A stretch of 64,000 bases of DNA from Heliopora coerulea (lineage: Eukaryota; Cnidaria; Anthozoa; Scleralcyonacea; Helioporidae), in assembly GCA_030142905.1 (NCBI GenBank), contig JASJOG010000122.1:124001-188000 (forward strand), read 5' to 3'. How positions within the stretch are numbered: position 1 is the first letter of the stretch; each line of letters starts with the position of its first letter. Of this stretch, positions 13,557-28,900 are shown piece by piece. The position numbers and the translations under genes were made by a program. The notes beneath the pieces are model-generated. The model searched no databases, was not told the DNA's origin, and worked only from the letters and a program-made list of their open reading frames with translations.

Positions 13557-16500
13557 GCCATATCTTAAGAAATCGTGCTCGAATCTTTGAACTAATACTT
13601 TTATTACCTCCTCTGACCCGAATAGATAATTTTAGAAGCATTGGTGATTTTTAGGAAATTTTCGATAAAACCTCCTTACTGCAAACACAGTAATATCACT
13701 GTCTGTTTCACTAATCGTCTTATCTAGCCGAGATAAAGCGTTTTTGACAAGTTTCACAAAATTATGAAAGCATCTCGTCGAATCGTCGAAATTCGATTTG
13801 TTTTATCATGTATGGGTGGAAAGAAAGATTTTAGGAAGTTTAAAAAAGTTTGGGTCACGTATTTCGCCTCAAACCAATTCTAACCATTCTTATCGCTTTT
13901 CGCCCTATAATGGCTAAAGAGGCCATTTTCTAAAAATTGCCATATTTTTAGAAATATTTCTCGAATCGAAGAACTGATACTTTTATTACCTCCTCTGACC
14001 CGAATAGATAATTTTAGAAGCATTGGGGATTTTTAGGAAATTTTCGGGAAAACCTACTCACTGCAAACACAGTAATTTCACTGTCCGTTTCACTAATCAT
14101 CTTATCTCACCGAGATAAAGCGTTTTTCGCGAGTTTCACAAATTCTCACAGCACCTAGATGAATCGACGTTATTCGATTTGTTTTATCATGTATTGGTGG
14201 AAAGGAACATTTTAGGAGGTATGGAAAAGTTTTGGACATGTATTTCGCTTCGAACCCATTCTTACCCTTTTTATGGCGTTTCCGCTTCTGATGCTTAAAA
14301 GACCAATTTCTAAACATTGAAATATTATCGCAAATAGTTCTCCAATCAATGAACTAATACTTTTATTCTCTTCTCTTACCGGAATAGATCACTTTAGAAG
14401 CATTGGCGAGTTTTGGAAATTTTCGAGAAAACCTACTCACTGCAAACACAGTAATTTCACTGTCCGTTTCACTAATCGTCTTATCTCGCCGATATAAATC
14501 GTTTTTCGCGAGTTTAACAATTCTCACAGCACCTTATCGAATCAACGAAATTCGATTTGTTTTATCATGTATGGTTGGAAAGGAACATTTTATAAGATTT
14601 GGAAAAGTTTGGGACACGTATTTCGCTTCAAACCAATTCTAACCATTATTATGGGTGTTTACACTATAAGGGCTCAAGAGGCCATTTTTAAAACCTTGCC
14701 ATATCTTAAGAAATATTGCTCGAATCGATGAACTAATACTTTTATTACTTTCTCTGACCGGAATAGATTATTAAAGAACCATTGGCGTGCTTTTGGAAAT
14801 TTTCGAGAAAACCTACTCACTGCAAACACAGTAATTTCACTGTCCGTTTCTATAATATTCTTATCTCGCCGAGATAAAGCGTTTTTTGCGAGTTTCACAA
14901 ATTCTCACAGCACCTAGATGAATCGACGTTATTCGTTTTGTTTTATTATGTATGGGTGCAAAAGAATATTTTAGGAGGTTTGGAAAAGTTTGGGACACGT
15001 ATTTCGCTTCAAACCAATTCTAACCATTCTTATCGCTTTTCGCCATAGAATGGCTAAAGAAGCCATTTTCTTAAAATTGCCATATTTTAAGAAATAGTTC
15101 TCGAATTGAAGAACTGATACTTTTATTACCTCCTCTGACCCGAATAGATAATTTTAGAAGCATAGGGGATTTTTAGGAAATTTTCGAGAAAACCTACTCA
15201 CTGCAAACACAGTAATTTCACTGTCCGTTTCACTAATCGTCTTATCTATCCGAGATAAAGCGTTTTTCGCGAGTTTCAGAAATTCTCACAGCACCTCATC
15301 GAATCAACGAAATTCGATTAGTTTTATCATGTATGGTTGGAAAGGAACATTTTAGGAGCTTTGTAAAAGTTTGTGACACGTATTTCGCTTCAAACCAATT
15401 CTAACCATTCTTATCGCTTTTCGCCCTATAATGGCTAAAGAGGCCATTTTCTAAAAATTGCCATATTTTAAGAAATAGTTCTCGAATCGAAGAACTAATA
15501 CTTTTATTACCTCCTCTGACCCGAATAGATCATTTTAGAAGCATTGGGGATTTTTAGGAAATTTTCGATAAAACCTCCTTACTGCAAACACATGAATTTC
15601 ACTGTCCGTTTCACTAACCGTCTTATCTATTCGAGATAAAGCGTTTTTCGCGAGTTTCACAAATTCTCACAGCACCTAGATGAATCGACGTTATTCGATT
15701 TGCTTTATCATGTATGGATGGAAAGGAACATTTTAGGAGGTTTGGAAAAGTTTTGGACATGTATTTCGCTTCGAACCCATTCTTACCCGTTCTATGGCGT
15801 TTCCGCTTCTGATGCTTAAAAGACCAATTTCTAAACATTGAAATATTATCGCAAATAGTTCTCCAATCAATGAACTAATACTTTTATTCTCTTCTCTTAC
15901 CGAAATAGATCATTTTAGAAGGATTGGCGAGTTTTGGAAATTTTCGAGAAAACCTACTCACTGCAAACACAGTAATTTCACTGTCCGTTTCACTAATCGT
16001 CTTATCTCGCCGAGATAAAGCGTTTTTCGCGAGTTTCACAAATTCTCACAGCACCTCATCGAATCGACGAAATTCGATTTGTTTTATCATGTATGGTTGG
16101 AAAGGAACATTTTATAAGATTTGGAAAAGTTTGGGACACGTATTTCGCTTCAAACCAATTCTAACCATTCTTATCGCTTTTCGCCCTATAATGGCTAAAG
16201 AGGCCATTTTCTAAAAATTACCATATTTTAAGAAATAGTGCTCGAATCTATGAACTAATACTTTTATTACCTCCTCTGACCCGAATAGATAATTTTAGAA
16301 GCATTGGGGATTTTTAGAAAATTTTCGATAAAACCTCCTTACTGCAAACACAGTAATATCACTGTCTGTTTCACTAATGGTCTTATCTCGCCGAGATAAA
16401 GCGTTTTTGACGAGTTTCACAAAATTATGAAAGCATCTCGTCGAATCGACGAAATTCGATTTGTTTTATCATGTATGGGTGGAAAGGAACATTTTAGGAA

Positions 16501-17299
16501 GTTTAATAAAGTTTTGGACACGTATTTCGCTTCAAACCAATACTAACCATTCTTATCGCTTTTCGCCGTATAAGGTCTAAAGATGGCATTTTCTAACCAT
16601 TGCTATATTTTCAGAAATACTGCTCGAATCCATGAACTACTACTTTTATTACCTCCTCTGACCCGAATAGATTATTTTAGAAGCAATGGCGAGCTTTAGG
16701 AAATTTTCGAGAAAACCTACTAACTGTAAACAGAGTAATTTCACTGTCCGTTTCACTAATCGTATTATCTCGCCGAGATAAAGCGTTTTTCACGAGTTCA
16801 CAAATTCTAACAGCACCTAGATGAATCGACGAAATTCGATTTCTTTAATCATGTATGGGCTGAAAGGAACATTTTAGGAGGTTTTGAAAAGTTTGAGACA
16901 CGTATTTCGCTACGAACCAATTCTTACCCTTTTTATGGCGTTTGCGCTTCTGATTCTTAAAAGGCCAATTTCTAAACATTGAAATATTATCGCAAATAGT
17001 TCTCCAATCAATGAACTAAAACTTTTATTCTCTTCTCTTACTCGAATAGATTATTTTAGAAGCATTGGCGTGCTTTTGGAAATTTTCGAGAAATCCTACT
17101 CACTGCAAACACAGTAATTTCACTGTCCGTTTCACTAATCGTCTTATCTCGCCGAGATAAAGCGTTTTTCGCGAGTTTCACAAATTCTCACAGCACCTCA
17201 TCGAATCAACGAAATTCGATTTGTTTTATCATGTATTGTTGGAAAGGAATATTTTAGGAGATTTGTAAAAGTTTGTGACACGTATTTCGCTTCAAACCA

Positions 17300-19325
17300 T
17301 TTCTAACCATTCTTATGGCTTTTTACACTATAAGGGCTAAAGAGGCCATTTTCTAAAAATTGCCATTTCTTAAGAAATAGTGCTCGAATCGATGAACTAA
17401 TACTTTTATTACTTTCTCTGGCCGGAATAGATTATTAAAGAAGCATTGGCGTGCTTTTGGAAATTTTCGAGAAAACCTACTCACTGCAAACACAGTAATT
17501 TCACTGTTCGTTTCACTAATCGTCTTATCTCGCCGAGATAAAGCGTTTTTTGCGAGTTTCACAAATTCTCACAGCACCTAGATGAATCGACGTTATTCGT
17601 TTTGTTTTATTATGTATGGGTGGAAAGGAACATTTTAGGAGGTTTGGAAAAGTTTGGGACACGTATTTCGCTTCAAACCAATTCTAACCATTCTTATCGC
17701 TTTTCGCCCTATAATGGCTAAAGAGGCCATTTTCTAAAAATTGCCATATTTTAAGAAATAGTTCTCGAATCGAAGAACTAATACTTTTATTACCTCGTCT
17801 GACCCGAATAGATTATTTTCGAAGCATCGGTGTGCTTTTGAAAATTTTCGAGAAAACCTACTTGCTGCAAGCACATTAGTTTATCTTTTCGTTTGCCTAT
17901 TCTTCTTATCTCGTGGAGATAAAAAGCGTTTTTCACGAGTTTCACAAATTCTCACAGCACCTCATCGATTCAACGAAATTCGATTTGTTTTATCATGTAT
18001 GGTTGGAAAGGAACATTTTAGGAGATTTGTAAAAGTTTGTGACACGTATTTCGCTTCAAATCAATTCTAACCATTCTTATGGCTTTTTACACTATAAGGA
18101 CTAAAGAGGCCATTTTCTAAAAATTGCCATTTCTTAAGAAATAGTGCTCGAATCGATGAACTAATACTTTTATTACTTTCTCTGGCCGGAATAGATTATT
18201 AAAGAAGCATTGGCGTGCTTTTGGAAATTTTCGAGAAAACCTACTCACTGCAAACACAGTAATTTCACTGTTCGTTTCACTAATCGTCTTATCTCGCCGA
18301 GATAAAGCGTTTTTTGCGAGTTTCACAAATTCTCACAGCACCTAGATGAATCGACGTTATTCGTTTTGTTTTATTATGTATGGGTGGAAAGGAACATTTT
18401 AGGAGGTTTGGAAAAGTTTGGGACACGTATTTCGCTTCAAACCAATTCTAACCATTCTTATCGCTTTTCGCCCTATAATGGCTAAAGAGGCCATTTTCTA
18501 AAAATTGCCATATTTTAAGAAATAGTTCTCGAATCGAAGAACTAATACTTTTATTACCTCGTCTGACCCGAATAGATTATTTTCGAAGCATCGGTGTGCT
18601 TTTGAAAATTTTCGAGAAAACCTACTTGCTGCAAGCACATTAGTTTATCTTTTCGTTTGCCTATTCTTCTTATCTCGTGGAGATAAAAAGCGTTTTTCAC
18701 GAGTTTCACAAATTCTCACAGCACCTCATCGATTCAACGAAATTCGATTTGTTTTATCATGTATGGTTGGAAAGGAACATTTTAGGAGATTTGTAAAAGT
18801 TTGTGACACGTATTTCGCTTCAAATCAATTCTAACCATTCTTATGGCTTTTTACACTATAAGGACTAAAGAGGCCATTTTCTAAAAATTGCCATTTCTTA
18901 AGAAATATTGCTCGAATCGATGAACTAATACTTTTATTACTTTCTCTGGCCGGAATAGATTATTAAAGAAGCATTGGCGTGCTTTTGGAAATTTTCGAGA
19001 AAACCTACTCACTGCAAACACAGTAATTTCACTGTTCGTTTCACTAATCGTCTTATCTCGCCGAGATAAAGCGTTTTTTGCGAGTTTCACAAATTCTCAC
19101 AGCACCTAGATGAATCGACGTTATTCGTTTTGTTTTATTATGTATGGGTGGAAAGGAACATTTTAGGAGGTTTGGAAAAGTTTGGGACACGTATTTCGCT
19201 TCAAATCAATTCTAACCATTCTTATCGCTTTTCGCCCTATAATGGCTAAAGAGGCCATTTTCTAAAAATTGCCATATTTTAAGAAATAGTTCTCGAATCG
19301 AAGAACTAATACTTTTATTACCTCA
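17300..19325. repeat. 764-bp dimer repeated in tandem, three copies
   Basis: Equivalent points lie at 17,353, 18,117 and 18,881, exactly 764 bp apart, which is two monomers. The units are near-identical, including the CATCGGTGTGC and GTGGAGATAAAAAGCG variants. The third unit leaves the pattern at about 19,320, where CTCATCTGACCC is followed by a different monomer. The equivalent places in the other two superblock copies (29,092 and 43,492) carry fewer units. Confidence 0.9.
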
Positions 19326-22300
19326 TCTGACCCGAATAGATAATTTTAGGAACATTGGGGATTTTTAGGAAATTTTCGATAAAACCTCCTTACTGCAAAG
19401 ACATGAATTTCACTGTCCGTTTCACTAATCGTCTTATCTATCCGAGATAAAGCGTTTTTCGCGAGTTTCACAAATTCTCACAGCACCTAGATGAATCGAC
19501 GTTATTCGATTTGTTTTATCATGTATGGGTGGAAAGGAACATTTTAGGAGGTTTGGAAAATTTTTGGACATGTATTTCGCTTCGAACCCATTCTTACCCT
19601 TTCTATGGCGTTTCCGCTTCTGATGCTTAAAAGACCAATTTCTAAACATTGAAATATTATCGCAAATAGTTCTCCAATCAATGAACTAATACTTTTATTC
19701 TCTTCTCTTACCGGAATAGATCATTTTAGAAGTATTGGTGAGTTTTGGAAATTTTCGAGAAAACCTACTCACTGCAAACACAGTAATTTCACTGTCCGTT
19801 TCACTAATCGTCTTATCTCGCCGAGATAAAGCGTTTTTCGCGAGTTTCACAAATTCTCACAGCACCTCATCGAATCGACGAAATTCGATTTGTTTTATCA
19901 TGTATGGTTGGAAAGGAACATTTTATAAGATTTGGAAAAGTTTGGGACACGTATTTCGCTTCAAACCAATTCTAACCATTATTATGGGTGTTTACACTAT
20001 AAGGGCTAAAGAGGCCATTTTCTAAACATTGCCATATTTTAAGAAATAGTGCTCGAATCGAACAACTAATACTTTTATTACCTCTTCTGAACCGAATAGA
20101 TAATTTTAGAAGCATTGGGGATTTTTAGAAAATTTTCGATAAAACCTCCTTACTGCATACACAGTAATTTCACTGTCTGTTTCACTAATCGTCTTCTCTC
20201 GCCGAGATAAAGCGTTTTTGACGAGTTTCACAAAATTTGAAAGCATCTCGTCGAATCGACGAATTTCGATTTGTTTTATCATGTATGGGTGGAAAGGAAC
20301 ATTTTAGGAAGTTTAAAAAAGTTTGGGACACGTATTTCGCTTCAAACCCATTCTAACCATTCTTATCGCTTTTCGCCCTATAAAGTCTAAAGAGGCCATT
20401 TTCTAAATATTGCCATATCTTAAGAAATACTTATCGAATCGATGAACTAATACTTTTATTACGTCCTCTGACCCGAATAGATCATTTTAGAAGCATTGGC
20501 GTGCTTTTGGAAATTTTCGAGAGAATCTACTCTATGGAAACACAGTAATTTCACTGTCAGTTTCACTAATCGTCTTATCTCGCCGAACTAAAGCGTTTTT
20601 CGCGAGTTTCACTAATTCTCACAGCACCACGTCGAATCGACAAAATTCAATTTGTTTTATCATGTATGGGTGGAAAGGAACATTTTAGGAATTTTGGAAA
20701 AGTTTGAGACACGTATTTCGCTTTAAACCAATTCTTACTATTCTTATGGCTCTTTGCAATATAAGGGTAAAAAGGTTATTTTCTAAACAAAGCCATTTCT
20801 TAAGAAATAGTGGTAGAATCGATGAACTAATACTTTTATTACCTCCTTTAACCGGAATAGATCATTTTAGAAGCATTGGGGAGCTTTCGGAAATTTTCGA
20901 GAAAACCTAATTACTGCAAACACAGTTATTTCACTGTACGTTTTACTAATCGTCTTATCTCACCGAGATAAAGCGTTTTTCACGAGTTTCACAAATTCTA
21001 ACAGCACCTAGATGAATCGACGAAATTCGATTTCTTTAATCATGTATGGGTGGAAAGGAACATTTTAGGGGGTTTAAAAAAGTTTGGAACATGTATTTCG
21101 TTTCGAACCAATTTTTACCCTTTTTATGGCGTTTACGCTTCTGACGCTTAAAAGACCAATTTCTAAACATTGAAATATTATCGCAAATAGTTCTCCAATC
21201 AATGAACTAATACTTTTTTTCTCTTCTCTTACCCGAATAGATCATTTAAGAAGCATTGGCGAGCTTTGAAAATTTTCGAGAAAACCTACTCACTGCAAAC
21301 ACAATAATTTCACTGTCCGTTTCACTAATCGTCTTATCTCGACGAGATAAAGCGTTTTTCGCTAGTTTAAAAATTCTCACAGCACCTAGATGAATCGACG
21401 TTATTCGATTTGTTTTATCATGTATGGGTGGTAAGGAACATTTTAGGAGGTTTGGAAAAATTTGGGACACGTATTTCGCTTCAAACCAATTCTAATCATT
21501 CTTATCGCTTTTCGCCTTATAAGGTCTAAAAAGGCCATTTTCTAAAAATTGCCATATCTTAAGAAAAAGTCCTATTATCGATGAACTAATACTTTTATTA
21601 CCTCCTCTGACCCGATTAGATTATTTTAGAAGCATTGGCGTGCTTTTGAAAATTTTCGAGAAAAGTATTTGCTGCAAGCACATTGGTTTATCTTTTCGTT
21701 TGCCTATTCTTCTTATCTCGTGGAGATAAAGCGTTTTTCATGAGTTTCAAAAATTCTCACAGCACCTAGATGAATCGACGAAATTCGATTTGTTTTATCA
21801 TGTATGGGTGGAAAGGAACATTTTTGGAATTTTGGAAAAGTTTGTGACACGTATTTCGCTTCAAACCAATTCTAACCATTCTTATCGCTGTTCGCCGTAT
21901 AAGGGCTAAAGAGGCCATTTTCTAAACATTGCCATATCTTAAGAAATAGTGCTCTAATCGATGAACTAATACTTTTATTACCTCCTCTGACCCGAATAAA
22001 TTATTTTAGAAGCATTGGCGTGCTTTTGGAAATTTTCGAGAAATCCTACTAACTGTAAACAGAGTAATTTCACTGTCCGTTTCTCTAATATTCTTATATC
22101 GCCGAGATAAAGCGTTTTTCACGAGTTTCACAAATTCTAACAGCACCTAGATGGATCGACGAAATTCGATTTCTTTAATCATGTATGAGTGGTAAATAAC
22201 ATTTTAAGAGGTTTTGAAAAGTTTGGGACACGTATTTCGCTTCGAACCAATTCTAACCCTTTTTATGGCGTTTGAGCTTCTGATGCTTAAAAGGCCTATT

Positions 22301-22929
22301 TCTAAGCACTGAAATATTATCGCAAATAGTTCTCCAATCAAAGAACTGATACTTTTATTCTCTTGTCTTACCCGAATAGATCATTTTAGAAGCATTGGCG
22401 AGTTTTGAAAATTTTCGAGAAAACCTACTCACTGCAAACACAGTAATTTTACTGTCCGTTTTACTAATCGTCTTATCTCGCCGAGATAAAGCGTTTTTCG
22501 CGAGGTTCACAAATTCTCACAGCACCTAGATGAATCGACGTTATTCGATTTGTTTTATCATGTATGGTTGAAAAGGAATATTTTAGGTGGATTTGAAAAG
22601 TTTGGGACACGTATTTCGCTTCGAACCAATTCTTACCCTTTTTATGGCGTTTCCGCTCCTGATGCTTAAAAGACCAATTTCTAAACATTGAAATATTATC
22701 GCAAATAGTTATCCAATCAATGAACTAATACTTTTATTTACTTCTCTTACCCGAATAGATCATTTAAGAAGCATTGGCGAGCTTTTGAAAATTTTCGAGA
22801 AAACCTACTCACTGCAAACACAGTAATTCACTGTCCGTTTCTATAATATTCTTATCTCGCCGAGATAAAGTGTTTTTCGCGGGTTTCACAAATTCTCACA
22901 GCACCTAGATGGATCGAAGAAATTCGATT

Positions 22930-25900
22930 TCTTTAATCATGTATGGGGGAAAGTTTGGGCCACGTATTTAATTCGAACCAATTCTTACCCTTTTTATGGC
23001 GTTTGCGCTTCTGATGCTTAAAAGACCAATTTCTAAACATTGAAATATTATCGCAAATAGTTCTCCAATCTATGAACTAATACTTTTATTTACTTCTCTT
23101 TCCCGAATAGATCATTTAAGAAGCATTGGCGAGCTTTTGAAAATTTTCGAGAAAACCTACTCACTGCAAACACAGTAATTCACTGTCCGTTTCTATAATA
23201 TTCTTATCTCGCCGAGATAAAGCGTTTTTCGCGAGTTTCACAAATTCTCACAGCACCTAGATGGATCGAAGAAATTCGATTTCTTTAATCATGTATGGGG
23301 GAAAGTTTGGGCCACGTATTTAATTCGAACCAATTCTTACCCTTTTTATGGCGTTTGCGCTTCTGATGCTTAAGAGGCCAATTTCTAAACATTGAAATAT
23401 TATCGCAAATAGTTATCCAATCAATGAACTAATACTTTTATTTACTTCTCTTACCCGAATAGATCATTTAAGAAGCATTGGCGAGCTTTTGAAAATTTTC
23501 GAGAAAACCTACTCACTGCAAACACAGTAATTCACTGTCCGTTTCTATAATATTCTTATCTCGCTGAGATAAAGCGTTTTTCGCGAGTTTCACAAATTCT
23601 CACAGCACCTACATGAATCAACGTTATTCGATTTGTTTTATCATGTATGCGTGGAAAGGAACATTTTAGGAATTTTGAAAAAGTTTGAGACACGTATTTC
23701 GCTTCAAACCAATTCTAACCATTCTTATGGGTGTTTACACTATAAGGACTCAAGAGGCCATTTTCTAAACATTGCCATATCTTAAGAAATCGTGCTCGAA
23801 TCTTTGAACTAATACTTTTATTACCTCCTCTGACCCGAATAGATAATTTTAGAAGCATTGGTGATTTTTAGGAAATTTTCGATAAAACCTCCTTACTGCA
23901 AACACAGTAATATCACTGTCTGTTTCACTAATCGTCTTATCTAGCCGAGATAAAGCGTTTTTGACAAGTTTCACAAAATTATGAAAGCATCTCGTCGAAT
24001 CGTCGAAATTCGATTTGTTTTATCATGTATGGGTGGAAAGAAAGATTTTAGGAAGTTTAAAAAAGTTTGGGTCACGTATTTCGCTTCAAACCAATTCTAA
24101 CCATTCTTATCGCTTTTCGCCCTATAATGGCTAAAGAGGCCATTTTCTAAAAATTGCCATATTTTTAGAAATAGTTCTCGAATCGAAGAACTGATACTTT
24201 TATTACCTCCTCTGACCCGAATAGATAATTTTAGAAGCATTGGGGATTTTTAGGAAATTTTCGGGAAAACCTACTCACTGCAAACACAGTAATTTCACTG
24301 TCCGTTTCACTAATCATCTTATCTCACCGAGATAAAGCGTTTTTCGCGAGTTTCACAAATTCTCACAGCACCTAGATGAATCGACGTTATTCGATTTGTT
24401 TTATCATGTATTGGTGGAAAGGAACATTTTAGGAGGTATGGAAAAGTTTTGGACATGTATTTCGCTTCGAACCTATTCTTACCCTTTTTATGGCGTTTCC
24501 GCTTCTGATGCTTAAAAGACCAATTTCTAAACATTGAAATATTATCGCAAATAGTTCTCCAATCAATGAACTAATACTTTTATTCTCTTCTCTTACCGGA
24601 ATAGATCACTTTAGAAGCATTGGCGAGTTTTGGAAATTTTCGAGAAAACCTACTCACTGCAAACACAGTAATTTCACTGTCCGTTTCACTAATCGTCTTA
24701 TCTCGCCGATATAAATCGTTTTTCGCGAGTTTCACAATTCTCACAGCACCTTATCGAATCAACGAAATTCGATTTGTTTTATCATGTATGGTTGGAAAGG
24801 AACATTTTATAAGATTTGGAAAAGTTTGGGACACGTATTTCGCTTCAAACCAATTCTAACCATTATTATGGGTGTTTACACTATAAGGGCTCAAGAGGCC
24901 ATTTTTAAAACCTTGCCATATCTTAAGAAATATTGCTCGAATCGATGAACTAATACTTTTATTACTTTCTCTGACCGGAATAGATTATTAAAGAACCATT
25001 GGCGTGCTTTTGGAAATTTTCGAGAAAACCTACTCACTGCAAACACAGTAATTTCACTGTCCGTTTCTATAATATTCTTATCTCGCCGAGATAAAGCGTT
25101 TTTTGCGAGTTTCACAAATTCTCACAGCACCTAGATGAATCGACGTTATTCGTTTTGTTTTATTATGTATGGGTGCAAAAGAATATTTTAGGAGGTTTGG
25201 AAAAGTTTGGGACACGTATTTCGCTTCAAACCAATTCTAACCATTCTTATCGCTTTTCGCCATAGAATGGCTAAAGAAGCCATTTTCTTAAAATTGCCAT
25301 ATTTTAAGAAATAGTTCTCGAATTGAAGAACTGATACTTTTATTACCTCCTCTGACCCGAATAGATAATTTTAGAAGCATAGGGGATTTTTAGGAAATTT
25401 TCGAGAAAACCTACTCACTGCAAACACAGTAATTTCACTGTCCGTTTCACTAATCGTCTTATCTATCCGAGATAAAGCGTTTTTCGCGAGTTTCAGAAAT
25501 TCTCACAGCACCTCATCGAATCAACGAAATTCGATTAGTTTTATCATGTATGGTTGGAAAGGAACATTTTAGGAGCTTTGTAAAAGTTTGTGACACGTAT
25601 TTCGCTTCAAACCAATTCTAACCATTCTTATCGCTTTTCGCCCTATAATGGCTAAAGAGGCCATTTTCTAAAAATTGCCATATTTTAAGAAATAGTTCTC
25701 GAATCGAAGAACTAATACTTTTATTACCTCCTCTGACCCGAATAGATCATTTTAGAAGCATTGGGGATTTTTTGGAAATTTTCGATAAAACCTCCTTACT
25801 GCAAACACATGAATTTCACTGTCCGTTTCACTAACCGTCTTATCTATTCGAGATAAAGCGTTTTTCGCGAGTTTCACAAATTCTCACAGCACCTAGATGA

Positions 25901-28900
25901 ATCGACGTTATTCGATTTGCTTTATCATGTATGGATGGAAAGGAACATTTTAGGAGGTTTGGAAAAGTTTTGGACATGTATTTCGCTTCGAACCCATTCT
26001 TACCCTTTCTATGGCGTTTCCGCTTCTGATGCTTGAAAGACCAATTTCTAAACATTGAAATATTATCGCAAATAGTTCTCCAATCAATGAACTAATACTT
26101 TTATTCTCTTCTCTTACCGGAATAGATCACTTTAGAAGCATTGGCGAGTTTTGGAAATTTTCGAGAAAACCTACTCACTGCAAACACAGTAATTTCACTG
26201 TCCGTTTCACTAATCGTCTTATCTCGCCGATATAAATCGTTTTTCGCGAGTTTAACAATTCTCACAGCACCTTATCGAATCAACGAAATTCGATTTGTTT
26301 TATCATGTATGGTTGGAAAGGAACATTTTATAAGATTTGGAAAAGTTTGGGACACGTATTTCGCTTCAAACCAATTCTAACCATTATTATGGGTGTTTAC
26401 ACTATAAGGGCTCAAGAGGCCATTTTTAAAACCTTGCCATATCTTAAGAAATATTGCTCGAATCGATGAACTAATACTTTTATTACTTTCTCTGACCGGA
26501 ATAGATTATTAAAGAACCATTGGCGTGCTTTTGGAAATTTTCGAGAAAACCTACTCACTGCAAACACAGTAATTTCACTGTCCGTTTCTATAATATTCTT
26601 ATCTCGCCGAGATAAAGCGTTTTTTGCGAGTTTCACAAATTCTCACAGCACCTAGATGAATCGACGTTATTCGTTTTGTTTTATTATGTATGGGTGCAAA
26701 AGAATATTTTAGGAGGTTTGGAAAAGTTTGGGACACGTATTTCGCTTCAAACCAATTCTAACCATTCTTATCGCTTTTCGCCATAGAATGGCTAAAGAAG
26801 CCATTTTCTTAAAATTGCCATATTTTAAGAAATAGTTCTCGAATTGAAGAACTGATACTTTTATTACCTCCTCTGACCCGAATAGATAATTTTAGAAGCA
26901 TAGGGGATTTTTAGGAAATTTTCGAGAAAACCTACTCACTGCAAACACAGTAATTTCACTGTCCGTTTCACTAATCGTCTTATCTATCCGAGATAAAGCG
27001 TTTTTCGCGAGTTTCAGAAATTCTCACAGCACCTCATCGAATCAACGAAATTCGATTAGTTTTATCATGTATGGTTGGAAAGGAACATTTTAGGAGCTTT
27101 GTAAAAGTTTGTGACACGTATTTCGCTTCAAACCAATTCTAACCATTCTTATCGCTTTTCGCCCTATAATGGCTAAAGAGGCCATTTTCTAAAAATTGCC
27201 ATATTTTAAGAAATAGTTCTCGAATCGAAGAACTAATACTTTTATTACCTCCTCTGACCCGAATAGATCATTTTAGAAGCATTGGGGATTTTTTGGAAAT
27301 TTTCGATAAAACCTCCTTACTGCAAACACATGAATTTCACTGTCCGTTTCACTGACCGTCTTATCTATTCGAGATAAAGCGTTTTTCGCGAGTTTCACAA
27401 ATTCTCACAGCACCTAGATGAATCGACGTTATTCGATTTGCTTTATCATGTATGGATGGAAAGGAACATTTTAGGAGGTTTGGAAAAGTTTTGGACATGT
27501 ATTTCGCTTCGAACCCATTCTTACCCTTTCTATGGCGTTTCCGCTTCTGATGCTTGAAAGACCAATTTCTAAACATTGAAATATTATCGCAAATAGTTCT
27601 CCAATCAATGAACTAATACTTTTATTCTCTTCTCTTACCGGAATAGATCATTTTAGAAGGATTGGCGAGTTTTGGAAATTTTCGAGAAAACCTACTCACT
27701 GCAAACACAGTAATTTCACTGTCCGTTTCACTAATCGTCTTATCTCGCCGAGATAAAGCGTTTTTCGCGAGTTTCACAAATTCTCACAGCACCTCATCGA
27801 ATCGACGAAATTCGATTTGTTTTATCATGTATGGTTGGAAAGGAACATTTTATAAGATTTGGAAAAGTTTGGGACACGTATTTCGCTTCAAACCAATTCT
27901 AACCATTCTTATCGCTTTTCGCCCTATAATGGCTAAAGAGGCCATTTTCTAAAAATTACCATATTTTAAGAAATAGTGCTCGAATCTATGAACTAATACT
28001 TTTATTACCTCCTCTGACCCGAATAGATAATTTTAGAAGCATTGGGGATTTTTAGAAAATTTTCGATAAAACCTCCTTACTGCAAACACAGTAATATCAC
28101 TGTCTGTTTCACTAATGGTCTTATCTCGCCGAGATAAAGCGTTTTTGACGAGTTTCACAAAATTATGAAAGCATCTCGTCGAATCGACGAAATTCGATTT
28201 GTTTTATCATGTATGGGTGGAAAGGAACATTTTAGGAAGTTTAATAAAGTTTTGGACACGTATTTCGCTTCAAACCAATACTAACCATTCTTATCGCTTT
28301 TCGCCGTATAAGGTCTAAAGATGGCATTTTCTAACCATTGCTATATTTTCAGAAATACTGCTCGAATCCATGAACTACTACTTTTATTACCTCCTCTGAC
28401 CCGAATAGATTATTTTAGAAGCAATGGCGAGCTTTAGGAAATTTTCGAGAAAACCTACTAACTGTAAACAGAGTAATTTCACTGTCCGTTTCACTAATCG
28501 TATTATCTCGCCGAGATAAAGCGTTTTTCACGAGTTTCACAAATTCTAACAGCACCTAGATGAATCGACGAAATTCGATTTCTTTAATCATGTATGGGCT
28601 GAAAGGAACATTTTAGGAGGTTTTGAAAAGTTTGAGACACGTATTTCGCTACGAACCAATTCTTACCCTTTTTATGGCGTTTGCGCTTCTGATTCTTAAA
28701 AGGCCAATTTCTAAACATTGAAATATTATCGCAAATAGTTCTCCAATCAATGAACTAAAACTTTTATTCTCTTCTCTTACTCGAATAGATTATTTTAGAA
28801 GCATTGGCGTGCTTTTGGAAATTTTCGAGAAATCCTACTCACTGCAAACACAGTAATTTCACTGTCCGTTTCACTAATCGTCTTATCTCGCCGAGATAAA

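Larger units (their letters stand above)
13045..22700. repeat. Superblock S, copy 1 (~9.7 kb)
   Basis: The first part (13,045-15,930) matches 23,260-26,150 at offset 10,217. The next part (15,930-18,060) matches 27,660-29,800 at offset 11,738-11,739. The later part (19,210-22,680) matches 44,590-48,060 at offset 25,375. The segment includes part of a 1,521-bp four-monomer repeat (14.1-15.9 kb) and a 764-bp dimer present three times (17.3-19.3 kb). Confidence 0.85.
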
